DNA of 64,000 nt from Rickettsiales bacterium (GTDB taxonomy: Bacteria > Pseudomonadota > Alphaproteobacteria > Rickettsiales > UBA8987), in assembly GCA_020630095.1 (NCBI GenBank), contig JAHDCD010000002.1:124001-188000 (forward strand). Direction: 5' to 3'. A program made the position numbers and the translations under genes. A model generated the notes under the pieces. That model ran no database searches. It saw nothing but the letters and a program-made list of their open reading frames with translations, and was not told the origin of the DNA. Shown here piece after piece: positions 1 to 8,004 of this stretch. Positions within the stretch are counted from its first letter, which is position 1; every line of letters begins with the position of its first letter.

Positions 1-11
1 TATACTCGTAT

Positions 12-30
12 AGCAGGCGGTCAGCCTGCT
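12..30 (+). promoter_or_regulatory. Hairpin abutting the infB start codon
   Basis: AGCAGGC (12-18) and GCCTGCT (24-30) form a perfect 7-bp stem with a 5-nt loop ending one base before the infB ATG. No separate purine-rich ribosome binding site is visible. The stem could modulate access to the start codon. The pairing is visible; the role is inferred. Confidence 0.35.
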
Positions 31-2484
31 ATGAGTGATAATAAAGATAAACTTACCTTAAACCTTGCTGGCTCTGTTAAGCAGAACCTATCGAAGCAGC
101 GTAGTAAATCTGTAAAGGTTGAGGTTAAACGTTCCCGCCTACCTAAGAAAAGTACGCCAGCAGCGGATACTAACCTAGAAGAGCAACAAGCAAAGCTTGC
201 CGCGCTAGAGAAGATCCGTAGCGAACAGGCAACAAAAAGAAAGGAAACTGATCTTAAAATTGCCCACAATATACAGCCAAAACGTGCTGAGGGCGATGAA
301 CTGCCTGAGCCGGTAGAAGAAGAGACAGTTGAAGAAGAAGTTGCTCAAGAAACAACGGCAACCGAAACCTCAAAAGCTCCAGCAGCAGATAATAAGCAAG
401 AGCCAGTTCCTGTTCCAACTCCAGCAGCCCCTAAGCCGCCTGAAATTAAAACTCGTGCAGGTTTAAAAATTGTAAAAGATGCGCCAAAACAAACAGCCAC
501 TCAAAAGAATAAAAAGAAAATTGAGAAGCGTAAAGTGGGTGCAGGTATTGTTCCTGAAGCATCAAGCTACCTTAAAGGTCCTAAAGATAAACGTCGTAGT
601 AAGCTAACTATTGGTCAGTTATTCAATGCAGAGCAGGGTGAGCGTATGCGTTCATTAGCATCTGTTAAGCGCCAACGTGAAAAGCAAAAAGCTGGTTACG
701 TAAGCTCACAGGATCAAGAATTTGTAGCACGCGAAGTACAAATTACAGAATTTATTACTGTTGAAGAGCTAGCAAAAAGAGCGCAAGTTCGTGTTCAGGT
801 AGTAATTAAAGAATTAATGAAAATGGGCACAATGGCTCGCCAATCTCAAGAAATTGATGCTGATACTGCCGAATTAGTATTAAATGAGTTAGGCCACGCG
901 GCAGTTCGCGTTTCGGACTCTGATGTTGAAACTATCCTTGAAATTGAAATTACTGATGAGCAGTTAGAAACTCGCCCTCCAGTAGTTACTATTATGGGTC
1001 ACGTTGATCATGGTAAAACTTCCTTGCTAGATGCTATCCGTAACACTCGTGTAACAAGCGGTGAGGCTGGTGGTATTACTCAGCATATTGGAGCTTACCA
1101 AGCGCAAACTAAGGAAGGCAATTTAATTACCTTTATTGATACTCCGGGTCACGCCGCATTCACTGAAATGCGTTCACGCGGTGCACAAGTTACAGATATC
1201 GTAATTCTAGTTGTAGCAGCAGATGACGGCATAATGCCACAAACCGAAGAGGCAATTGCCCATGCAAAATCAGCAGGCGTTCCTATTGTTGTAGCAATTA
1301 ATAAAATTGATAAGCCAGAAGCTAACCCAGCAAAAGTTAAGGAGGCTCTACTTTCATACGAGCTAGTTCCTGAAGAATTTGGTGGTGATATTCAATGTGT
1401 TGAAGTTTCCGCTAAAGAAGCAATTAACTTAGATGGCTTACTTGAAACTCTTTATATTACTGCAGAAATGCAAGAGCTTAAAGCTGCACCAAGCGTGCGT
1501 GCAGAAGGTTCAGTTATTGAAGCAAGAATGGATAAAGGCCGCGGCGTTGTAGCAACTGTTCTAGTTCAGCAAGGTACGCTAGAAAAAGGTTCAATTGTTC
1601 TAGCTGGTACAGCTATGGGTAAAGTTCGCGATATGCGTGATGATATCAACAAACCTCTGAAATCTGCGGGTCCTGCGACTCCGGTAGAAATTATTGGTTT
1701 AGATGAAGCGCCACAAGCGGGCGACAAATTCTATGTAATGGAAGAAGAGAAAAAGGCGCGTGATATTATTGAATATCGTCGTAAGAAAGTAGTTGATGCA
1801 GCATCAACTAAAGCGGCGGCGGCAAACAATTCAATTGAACGCTTATTCAAGCAGGCAGAAGGCGGTGGTAAAGAACTTAACGTTATTATTAAAGGTGATG
1901 TACAAGGTTCAATTGAAGCTATCTCAGGCTCTTTAGATAAAATTGAAAATGATGAAGTAGATATTAAAATAGTTCACACAGGCGTAGGCGGTGTTGCTGA
2001 ATCAGATATTAATCTAGCGGCGGCAACAAATGCTATTGTTCTAGCATTCAATGTTCGTTCAACTGGTGAAGCGGAAACGCAAGCTAAGGCAAACGAAGTT
2101 AATATCCATTACTACTCAATTATTTATAACTTACTTGATGACGTTAAGAATCTAGTTTCAGGGCTTATGGAGCCTGTTATCCGTGAAGAATTTATCGGTA
2201 AAGCTGAAATCCAGCAGGTATTTAAAATGTCTAAATACGGTAAGGTTGCTGGTTGCTTAATGAAAGAAGGTGTTGTTAAGCGTGCATGTGGCGTACGCCT
2301 AATTCGTGATAATGTTGTTATCCATGAAGGCACTCTTAAAACTCTTCGCCGCTTCAAGGACGACGTTGAAGAAGTTAAAGATAACACTGAGTGTGGTATG
2401 GCATTCGAGAACTACGAAGATATGAAAGAAGGCGATATTATTGAGTGTTTTGTTAACGTTTCAGAGCGCCCTGTAATTGAATAA
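31..2484 (+). CDS. infB: Translation initiation factor IF-2
   Basis: GTPase that delivers initiator fMet-tRNA to the 30S subunit and promotes subunit joining. The 817 residues are full length for an alphaproteobacterial IF-2. The N-terminus ([12 protein letters not shown]) resembles the alphaproteobacterial IF-2-associated start and is followed by a long charged Lys/Glu/Pro/Ala linker to about residue 220. The G domain shows GHVDHGKT near 323-330, DTPGH near 370, NKID near 425 and a SAK motif near 460. C-terminal beta-barrel domains follow to the end. The frame stays open to the window edge, so the ATG at 31 is chosen on family resemblance. The preceding gene, perhaps ylxR of the usual nusA-ylxR-infB order, may end at the TAG at 11-13. 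First gene of a plus-strand operon. Confidence 0.97.
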   Translation: MSDNKDKLTLNLAGSVKQNLSKQRSKSVKVEVKRSRLPKKSTPAADTNLEEQQAKLAALEKIRSEQATKRKETDLKIAHNIQPKRAEGDELPEPVEEETVEEEVAQETTATETSKAPAADNKQEPVPVPTPAAPKPPEIKTRAGLKIVKDAPKQTATQKNKKKIEKRKVGAGIVPEASSYLKGPKDKRRSKLTIGQLFNAEQGERMRSLASVKRQREKQKAGYVSSQDQEFVAREVQITEFITVEELAKRAQVRVQVVIKELMKMGTMARQSQEIDADTAELVLNELGHAAVRVSDSDVETILEIEITDEQLETRPPVVTIMGHVDHGKTSLLDAIRNTRVTSGEAGGITQHIGAYQAQTKEGNLITFIDTPGHAAFTEMRSRGAQVTDIVILVVAADDGIMPQTEEAIAHAKSAGVPIVVAINKIDKPEANPAKVKEALLSYELVPEEFGGDIQCVEVSAKEAINLDGLLETLYITAEMQELKAAPSVRAEGSVIEARMDKGRGVVATVLVQQGTLEKGSIVLAGTAMGKVRDMRDDINKPLKSAGPATPVEIIGLDEAPQAGDKFYVMEEEKKARDIIEYRRKKVVDAASTKAAAANNSIERLFKQAEGGGKELNVIIKGDVQGSIEAISGSLDKIENDEVDIKIVHTGVGGVAESDINLAAATNAIVLAFNVRSTGEAETQAKANEVNIHYYSIIYNLLDDVKNLVSGLMEPVIREEFIGKAEIQQVFKMSKYGKVAGCLMKEGVVKRACGVRLIRDNVVIHEGTLKTLRRFKDDVEEVKDNTECGMAFENYEDMKEGDIIECFVNVSERPVIE

Positions 2485-2496
2485 TTAAAAAGAATA

Positions 2497-2853
2497 ATGG
2501 CAAAGCAGAGAGACAGAAGTAATAGACAGCTCAAGCTGGGCGAGAATATTCGTCACGCGCTTTCTAAACTATTTATGAAAGGCGCTTTCTTGCACCCTGA
2601 AAGTAATAGGGAAATTAATGTTTTGATTTCTGAGGTTCGTATTTCGCCAGATGCTCGTAACGCTACGGCGTTTTTCTTACCTGTCGGTGAAGATGTAGAT
2701 AAGCTTGAAAAAACGCTTAATAAGATTACTAAAGAAATTCAGTATCAAATGGCAAAAGAGATTCATATGAAGTACATGCCAAAAATTCATTTTAAGAAAG
2801 ATGAAACTATTGAGAACGCTCACAGAATTAATGAGCTACTAAACGAGGATTAA
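2497..2853 (+). CDS. rbfA: Ribosome-binding factor A
   Basis: Small KH-like protein needed for late maturation of the 30S subunit and 16S rRNA 5'-end processing. The 118-residue length, the opening (RSNRQLKLGENIRHALS), the INVLISEVRISPDARNATAF core and the central helix ending in KYMPKIHFKKDET match RbfA closely. It starts 12 bp after infB, the classical infB-rbfA pairing. Downstream, the common truB is absent and a bcp-type peroxiredoxin begins 2 bp after the stop, so translation is probably coupled along this operon. Function is confident from family resemblance and context. Confidence 0.96.
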   Translation: MAKQRDRSNRQLKLGENIRHALSKLFMKGAFLHPESNREINVLISEVRISPDARNATAFFLPVGEDVDKLEKTLNKITKEIQYQMAKEIHMKYMPKIHFKKDETIENAHRINELLNED

Positions 2854-2855
2854 TT

Positions 2856-3314
2856 ATGACACTAGAAGTAGGAAGCAAAGCCCCAGCATTTGATTTACCA
2901 GCCGATAACGGCGAGAACCTAAGCCTTGAATCATTAAAAGGCAAAAAAGTAGTTCTATATTTTTACCCGAGGGACGATACTCCGGGTTGCACAGTTGAAG
3001 CTAAAGAATTTACCGAACTTGCCAGCGATTTCGATAAGGCTAACACTGTAGTTGTTGGCGCATCAAAAGATACTATCGCTAAGCACTGCAAATTCATTGA
3101 TAAATACGGCCTAAAGGTAAAATTAATCTCTGACGAAGAATGTAAAATGTTCGATGCCTATGGCTCGTGGGTTGAAAAAAGCATGTATGGTAAAAAATAC
3201 ATGGGCATTCAACGCGATACTTTCTTAATTGATGAAGAGGGTAATATCCAAAATATATGGCGTAAAGTTAAGCCAGCAAACCACGCGGCAGAAGTGCTAA
3301 AAGAGGTTGCTTAA
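2856..3314 (+). CDS. bcp: Thioredoxin-dependent peroxiredoxin, BCP/PrxQ type
   Basis: Reduces H2O2 and organic hydroperoxides through a peroxidatic cysteine recycled by thioredoxin. The 152 residues show the AhpC-TSA/BCP fold, with FYPRDDTPGCTVEAKEF carrying the peroxidatic Cys45. The resolving Cys found five residues later in E. coli BCP is Lys50 here. Cys78 in AKHCKF lies roughly where other PrxQ proteins carry the alternative resolving Cys. The C-terminal MGIQRDTFLIDEEGNI segment is typical. It begins 2 bp after rbfA, so it is probably co-transcribed with translation genes. Confidence 0.95.
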   Translation: MTLEVGSKAPAFDLPADNGENLSLESLKGKKVVLYFYPRDDTPGCTVEAKEFTELASDFDKANTVVVGASKDTIAKHCKFIDKYGLKVKLISDEECKMFDAYGSWVEKSMYGKKYMGIQRDTFLIDEEGNIQNIWRKVKPANHAAEVLKEVA

Positions 3315-3341
3315 ATTTGCATCATAAGTAGTTTTGCAACT

Positions 3342-4199
3342 GTGAAGCACTTCCTTTCAATAGATGATCTAAGACTTGCCGATATCCAAAAGATTTGGAA
3401 AAGAGCGGATAAAATTTCACGCTCTAAAAAGCTGAAAGGTAAAACTATCATTAATATCTTCTTTGAGGACTCCACGCGCACAAGAGCATCATTTGAAATT
3501 GCAGGTAAACAAGCCGGTGCAGATATTATTAATCTGGAAGTTGATAAATCATCGCTTTCTAAAAAGGAAACTACCGAGGATACTCTTTATACCTTAAACG
3601 CAATGAACCCTGATTTTCTAGTTATCAGAACATCAGATGAGTCACTTTTTGATAGAGTAAAAGGTAACCTAAACTGCTCAATTATTAATGCAGGAAATGG
3701 TAAGTTAGAGCATCCAACCCAAGCACTTTTAGATTGCTACGTTATCACCAGAAACACTGTTCAGAGCGAAGGTAGAATAATTACCATCATAGGTGATATT
3801 GCCCACTCTCGCGTAGCACGAAGTAATGTTAAACTACTAAAGGAACTGGGTTATGAAATCCGCGTAGCTGCACCAGAGTCCTTAAAATCAGAGGATTACA
3901 GCGAATTTAAGAATTTCAATTCACTAGAAGAAGCAATTAAAGATGCTAATTTTATAATGTGCCTACGTTACCAATATGAACGTATGGATAGTAAGGTTGA
4001 TGCCCCTAAAAATTTCCTACTTATGGAAGAAAAATTAAAGCTAGCACATCCGAATTGTAAAATACTTCATCCAGGGCCGGTTAATAGAGATATAGAAATT
4101 GAATCAAGCTTAGTAGATTCAGATAAAAGCCTAATTTTAGAACAAGTAAATGCTGGCGTAAAAACAAGGCAGGCACTGCTGGAGTTTTTAAGTGCATAA
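3342..4199 (+). CDS. pyrB: Aspartate carbamoyltransferase catalytic chain
   Basis: Condenses carbamoyl phosphate with aspartate, the committed step of pyrimidine synthesis. The carbamoyl-phosphate loop DSTRTRASFE (STRTR at 44-48), HPTQALLD (from residue 124) and HPGPVNRDIEI near the C-terminus are all present. The start is GTG (3342); no ATG fits the N-terminal MKHFLSIDDL. At 285 residues it is slightly shorter than the usual 300-310. Neither a regulatory chain nor pyrC is next to it. The stop overlaps the next gene by 8 bp, indicating translational coupling. Confidence 0.94.
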   Translation: MKHFLSIDDLRLADIQKIWKRADKISRSKKLKGKTIINIFFEDSTRTRASFEIAGKQAGADIINLEVDKSSLSKKETTEDTLYTLNAMNPDFLVIRTSDESLFDRVKGNLNCSIINAGNGKLEHPTQALLDCYVITRNTVQSEGRIITIIGDIAHSRVARSNVKLLKELGYEIRVAAPESLKSEDYSEFKNFNSLEEAIKDANFIMCLRYQYERMDSKVDAPKNFLLMEEKLKLAHPNCKILHPGPVNRDIEIESSLVDSDKSLILEQVNAGVKTRQALLEFLSA

Positions 4200-5457
4200 A
4201 TTACTATACATACTGCTTGTCATGTTATTTGCTGCATCAGCAGAAGCATCATCATTTAAAGATGAAATGCGTAAACTTGCTAAAAACTACTCTGAATTAA
4301 GGTCTGCAAGGGCGGAGTTAATAGCTAATAAACAAGATTCATTGCTACCAAGAAAACAGCTAAACCCAAGCATTTCAGGGTTTTACAGCATAAATCGTGA
4401 ACGTTCGGACAATAACTTCTCGGCAGATACCCAATACAGAACGCCAGAAAGCTATGGCATTAATTTAAACCAAGTAATTTTTGATGCCTCAAAGTACAAA
4501 GATATCGCAAAAGGTGAGCATCAATATGAAGCGGCGGTAAATAATTACTACGCTAAGGAGCAGGCAATTATTTTGAAGGCGATAGAGGTTATAATTGCAA
4601 TTAATCAGGCAGAAGCTGAAAATAAATTAAATAAAAATAATGTTAAGGCGCTTCAAAAACAGTTCGACACGGTACAGATTGAATATGATTCTGAAGTAAA
4701 AACTATCACCGACCTTAACCAAGCTAAGTCTAGGTTGGCGCTTGCCAAGGCTAGGCAGAAATTATCACAAACAAAATTGAACTCGGCTAAGAAGCAGTAT
4801 AAAAGAGTTTTTGGCTCTGCACCTAAAAAGGCAATAAATTTACATGAGTATAAAGGTAAGTTGAACGAGCTTAAGCGCGAGTTTGTTAAGCAAAATAATT
4901 TTGAAATTCTAAGCTATAATGCTCAGCTAGAAGCATCTAAAAAAGATGTAGAAATCGCACAATCAAACTTTTACCCAACAGTTGAACTAAACGCATCTGC
5001 ACAAAAGCAGGTTGGGGCATCTGCGTTCGGCAGTAACTTTGACAATGAAGATTACTCTGCAGGAATTAGAGTCAACGTACCAATATACCAGCGCGGAATT
5101 GAGTATACTCAATTAAAATCCGCTAAAGCCCGCCATGAGCAATTACAGGCGGATTACGATAATTTTGTATCAGAAAAATTAATAGAAGCCGAAATAGAAT
5201 ACGGCGAATATGAGGCGGCATTTGCAACGTATAACGCCAACAAATCAGCGGTTGATGCTAATAAAATCGCGTTAGAATCTATCCGTGAAGAATATAAAAA
5301 CGACACTAGAACTACGCTTGATGTGCTAGATCAAGAGCAAGAATTATTACAGGCTAACCTTGATTTATTAAACTCCGATAACGATATATTAAGAAAGCAT
5401 TTCCAGCTACGCGCCATTAATGGTAAGCTAACGTTAAAGCACCTTTTAGATGAATAA
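4192..5457 (+). CDS. tolC: TolC-family outer-membrane efflux protein
   Basis: Predicted trimeric outer-membrane channel that docks with inner-membrane exporters (RND or type I secretion). The 421 residues begin with a Sec signal peptide (KLLYILLVMLFAASAEAS) from a GTG start overlapping pyrB by 8 bp. Two OEP-type halves rich in long helices follow, each with a beta segment (residues about 70-95 and 260-300) and an ITDLNQAKSRLALAKARQ helix. The next gene is a DUF2497/PopZ-like protein, the neighbour seen beside tolC in many alphaproteobacteria. Family is clear; substrate unknown. Confidence 0.9.
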   Translation: MHKLLYILLVMLFAASAEASSFKDEMRKLAKNYSELRSARAELIANKQDSLLPRKQLNPSISGFYSINRERSDNNFSADTQYRTPESYGINLNQVIFDASKYKDIAKGEHQYEAAVNNYYAKEQAIILKAIEVIIAINQAEAENKLNKNNVKALQKQFDTVQIEYDSEVKTITDLNQAKSRLALAKARQKLSQTKLNSAKKQYKRVFGSAPKKAINLHEYKGKLNELKREFVKQNNFEILSYNAQLEASKKDVEIAQSNFYPTVELNASAQKQVGASAFGSNFDNEDYSAGIRVNVPIYQRGIEYTQLKSAKARHEQLQADYDNFVSEKLIEAEIEYGEYEAAFATYNANKSAVDANKIALESIREEYKNDTRTTLDVLDQEQELLQANLDLLNSDNDILRKHFQLRAINGKLTLKHLLDE

Positions 5458-5656
5458 TTCGCTAGACATAATCGCCGCGAAGATGAAAACTGCTGCTAAA
5501 GAAGATAAAAACTCGCCGTTAAGATTAACGGAAGTTATATCTAAAAAACAGGCCGTTGAACTAGATGATTATTTGAAGCAGGAGATTAAAATCTGGCTTG
5601 ATAACAACTTAGAGAAAATCACCCGCGAGGAAGTGGCTAAACACTTAAATAAATGA
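5450..5656 (+). CDS. Minimal PopZ/DUF2497-like protein
   Basis: A 68-residue acidic helical protein. LTEVISKK (about 26-33) followed by ELDDYLKQEIKIWLDNNLEK resembles the C-terminal part of PopZ/DUF2497 proteins, where an LTE/LTD segment precedes an LRPxLxxWLDxNLP helix pair that drives oligomerisation in the Caulobacter polar organising protein. The long N-terminal and Pro/Glu-rich spacer regions of PopZ are missing. It overlaps tolC by 8 bp and folK by 4 bp (ATGA). The tolC-DUF2497 order supports the assignment. What such a short version does is unknown. Confidence 0.7.
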   Translation: MNNSLDIIAAKMKTAAKEDKNSPLRLTEVISKKQAVELDDYLKQEIKIWLDNNLEKITREEVAKHLNK

Positions 5657-6114
5657 AAATCGTTTTATCATTAGGCTCTAACGAGGGCGATAAAGAGGCT
5701 AATATTAACAAGGCCTTAGAGCTTCTTGATCTTAAAAATCCTAAGGTTTCAGAGGGTTTTCATAATAAAGCATTACTTCCTAAAAATGCCCCAAAAGAGT
5801 GGGATATGGAGTTTATTAATATCTGTATTTCCGCCGAAACAGATAAAACTGCACAAGAAACTTTACAGCAAATCCATAAAATTGAAGATAAATTAGAGCG
5901 TAATCGTACTCGCGGTATTTGGAGTCCTAGAACTGTAGATATTGACATAATTTATTATGGTAACGAAATTATAAAGGAAGCGCATCTTCAAGTGCCACAT
6001 AAGCTAATGCACAAGCGTGACTTTGTACTTATTCCCTTACAAGAAATTGAACCAGATTTTATTCATCCAATTTTTAAGCTTACTACAAAAGAATTACTAG
6101 CATCTTTAGATTAA
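5653..6114 (+). CDS. folK: 7,8-dihydro-6-hydroxymethylpterin pyrophosphokinase (HPPK)
   Basis: Transfers pyrophosphate from ATP to 6-hydroxymethyl-dihydropterin in folate synthesis. The 153 residues show the HPPK signatures: LSLGSNEGD at the N-terminus, the ERNRTRGIWSPRTVDIDII motif with the Mg-binding Asp pair, and VPHKLMHKRDFVLIPLQEI. Length is typical. The start overlaps the preceding stop as ATGA. folP and folB are not adjacent, so the gene sits alone in a mixed operon. Confidence 0.95.
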   Translation: MKIVLSLGSNEGDKEANINKALELLDLKNPKVSEGFHNKALLPKNAPKEWDMEFINICISAETDKTAQETLQQIHKIEDKLERNRTRGIWSPRTVDIDIIYYGNEIIKEAHLQVPHKLMHKRDFVLIPLQEIEPDFIHPIFKLTTKELLASLD

Positions 6115-6132
6115 CTAATTAAATTGCATTTA

Positions 6133-6852
6133 ATGGCTACTAACGCAAATAACGACAAAGCCAAGAAAAAGGCTGAACAAATATCCAAGAAAAAGAATTG
6201 GTATATTGATAGGTACAAGCGCGTTGCCGCACAACGCAACTGGTTACTAGGTATTACAATGCTTGCACTAGCTGGACTTTTATTAGCTGCATTCAGTTTG
6301 GTAATTATTGCAGATAGTAAAACTTTCCAACCATTCCTAATTCAAATTGATAAGCAGGTAGGTGTTGCCACAACTGTAGATGCTGGCTCTATTAAGCGTT
6401 ATTCATCAAAAGAATCAATTATTCGAAGCTATTTAGCACGTTATGTATTAGCGCGTGAAGGTTATGATCCAGGCAATTATAGATATTTCTACTATGGTTT
6501 AGTAAGAATTTTCTCTACCAAGCGTGTATGGCAAGAATTCTATAATACCATAGCCAAAAGTAACCCTAATAGCCCATTAAGGTTAGGTGGTAATACTGTA
6601 CAGAAGGCATTCATAAAATCTATCACGTTCCTAGATCAGCAACGAAATCTGGCATTAGTACGTTTTGCAATTAATCAGTATGATGGCTATTTAAAAACTA
6701 AAACTAAGACTGAGCATTTTACCGCTACAGTTGGCTTTAGATTCATCGATGACCTAACACTAAAGAAAAATGAGCGTTACTTTAACCCTCTAAACTTCCA
6801 AATTTTATCGTACACGAAAGAGACTGAGGACGTACAAAATGCAAAAGAATAA
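6133..6852 (+). CDS. virB8: VirB8-family type IV secretion protein
   Basis: Bitopic inner-membrane assembly factor of type IV secretion systems. After a Lys-rich cytoplasmic stretch comes WYIDRYKRVAAQRNWLLG and one membrane helix (about 42-62), as in VirB8. The periplasmic domain carries REGYD, NPNSPLRLGG and NPLNFQILSY, matching conserved VirB8 positions. The ATG at 6133 is preferred over an in-frame TTG at 6124. No virB6, virB9, virB10 or virD4 is nearby; the gene lies between folK and mrp and overlaps mrp by 14 bp. Dispersed T4SS genes are known in Rickettsiales. Membership in a working system cannot be judged from this window. Confidence 0.88.
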   Translation: MATNANNDKAKKKAEQISKKKNWYIDRYKRVAAQRNWLLGITMLALAGLLLAAFSLVIIADSKTFQPFLIQIDKQVGVATTVDAGSIKRYSSKESIIRSYLARYVLAREGYDPGNYRYFYYGLVRIFSTKRVWQEFYNTIAKSNPNSPLRLGGNTVQKAFIKSITFLDQQRNLALVRFAINQYDGYLKTKTKTEHFTATVGFRFIDDLTLKKNERYFNPLNFQILSYTKETEDVQNAKE

Positions 6853-7807
6853 TATTCTTGAAGCGCTGAAGTCTGTACCTTACTTAAATTCTAATATTGT
6901 TGATTTAGGTATTCTATCTTCACTCGCAATTAAAGATAAATCCATTGGCTTCATTCTAGATTTCACAGAGCAAAAATTATTGGATATCAAGTCATATGAT
7001 TCAGTTAAAAAACAATGTGAGGAGATATTAACTAAGCTAGGCGCTTCAGAAGTTAAAATTATTGTAACGGACGACTCCGACAGAAAATCTAAGAAGATAA
7101 GGCTACCTGCCGATAAAGTAATCATTGTGGCATCAGGTAAGGGTGGCGTAGGTAAAAGCTTTATTGCATCTAACCTTGCAACGCATTTGGCTAATAAGGG
7201 CAAAAAAGTTGGAATTATAGACGCGGACATTACGGGCCCTTCTTTAGGCCAAATATTTTTCGGGCAAAATCGTCCAGAGCCTGAAAGTAAAGAAGGTAAG
7301 CTAATACCAATAGAAAAGTATGGCCTAAAAATTCTTTCAATGGCTTTCCTAGCTGATGAAGGTGTGGTATGGCGTGGACCAATGCTCTCAAAGGCTTTGA
7401 ATCAGCTACTTATAGGTGCAAATTGGGGTGATTCACAGTTAGACTATTTAATTATAGATACTCCACCTGGCACATCAGACATCCACCTATCAATATTGGG
7501 TAGTTATTTAATAGATGGCTCAGTTATTGTTACTACTCCGCAGAAATTATCAGAAATAGACGTTAGAAAGGCTGAGAATATGTTCTCTAAGATGAATGTA
7601 CCCAACTCATGCAAAGTACTTAATATGAGCTATTTTGAAGATTCTCAGGGCAATAAGAATTATATCTTTGGTAAGTCGAAAGAGAAGAGTTCAGTAGAAA
7701 TTCCTATAATTCCCAGAATTTCTGAACTAGCAGATTCTGGCTATCCTGCAATATTAGAACTCCCATCATTAGAACAAGCATTTGACAAGATAGTCAAGAA
7801 TCTGTAA
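6839..7807 (+). CDS. mrp: Mrp/ApbC-type P-loop ATPase (Fe-S carrier family) lacking CXXC
   Basis: Iron-sulfur carrier family ATPase. The N-terminal 85 residues form a MIP18/DUF59-like domain. The deviant Walker A is GKGGVGKS at 100-107, followed by GIIDADITGPSL and a DTPPGTSD switch. In many Mrp/Nbp35 proteins the ENMSYF segment is followed by CPHC, the bridging-cluster cysteines. Here NMSYFEDSQGNKNYIFG has no cysteine, a variant I recall from other alphaproteobacterial Mrp proteins. Overlaps virB8 by 14 bp; last gene of the operon before an AT-rich palindrome and tRNA-His. Confidence 0.93.
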   Translation: MQKNNILEALKSVPYLNSNIVDLGILSSLAIKDKSIGFILDFTEQKLLDIKSYDSVKKQCEEILTKLGASEVKIIVTDDSDRKSKKIRLPADKVIIVASGKGGVGKSFIASNLATHLANKGKKVGIIDADITGPSLGQIFFGQNRPEPESKEGKLIPIEKYGLKILSMAFLADEGVVWRGPMLSKALNQLLIGANWGDSQLDYLIIDTPPGTSDIHLSILGSYLIDGSVIVTTPQKLSEIDVRKAENMFSKMNVPNSCKVLNMSYFEDSQGNKNYIFGKSKEKSSVEIPIIPRISELADSGYPAILELPSLEQAFDKIVKNL

Positions 7808-7819
7808 TTATACTGCACT

Positions 7820-7844
7820 ATATTCTTATATAAGAATATTTTAT
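7820..7844 (+). terminator. AT-rich palindrome with short T-run after mrp
   Basis: The 20-nt perfect palindrome ATATTCTTATATAAGAATAT (7820-7839) is followed by TTTTA, 12 bp after the mrp stop. It could form a weak intrinsic terminator, although the stem has almost no G/C. Confidence 0.4.
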
Positions 7845-7846
7845 CA

Positions 7847-7907
7847 TGGCGGATGTAGCTCTCCCGCGTCGAACAGGCGCAAAACAGTAATAACTGAGCT
7901 ACACCGC
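7847..7907 (+). repeat. Fragmentary copies of the tRNA-His 5' end
   Basis: TGGCGGATGTAGCTC (7847-7861) repeats the first 14 nt of the adjacent tRNA-His plus one flanking base. GAGCTACACCGC (7896-7907) is a near reverse complement of the same tRNA segment. The two pieces can form a 12-bp hairpin with one bulge around a 34-nt loop. This is neither a complete second tRNA nor a normal leader. It looks like debris of tRNA duplication or recombination. Confidence 0.7.
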
Positions 7908-7913
7908 ATTTGT

Positions 7914-7991
7914 GGCGGATGTAGCTCAGTTGGTTAGAGCGCTGGTTTGTGGTACCGGAGGTCGCGGGTTCGAACCCCGTTATTCGCCCCA
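7914..7991 (+). tRNA. tRNA-His (GTG)
   Basis: Complete cloverleaf. The acceptor stem includes the extra 5' G (G-1) opposite C73, the identity element of tRNA-His. The D-arm is TAGCTCAGTTGGTTAGAGC and the anticodon GTG lies at 7949-7951 within a CTGGT/ACCGG stem. The T-arm GCGGGTTCGAACCCCGT is regular and the 3' CCA is encoded. Two G-T wobbles occur in the acceptor stem. Confidence 0.97.
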
Positions 7992-8004
7992 CTTCAATAA
8001 ATAA

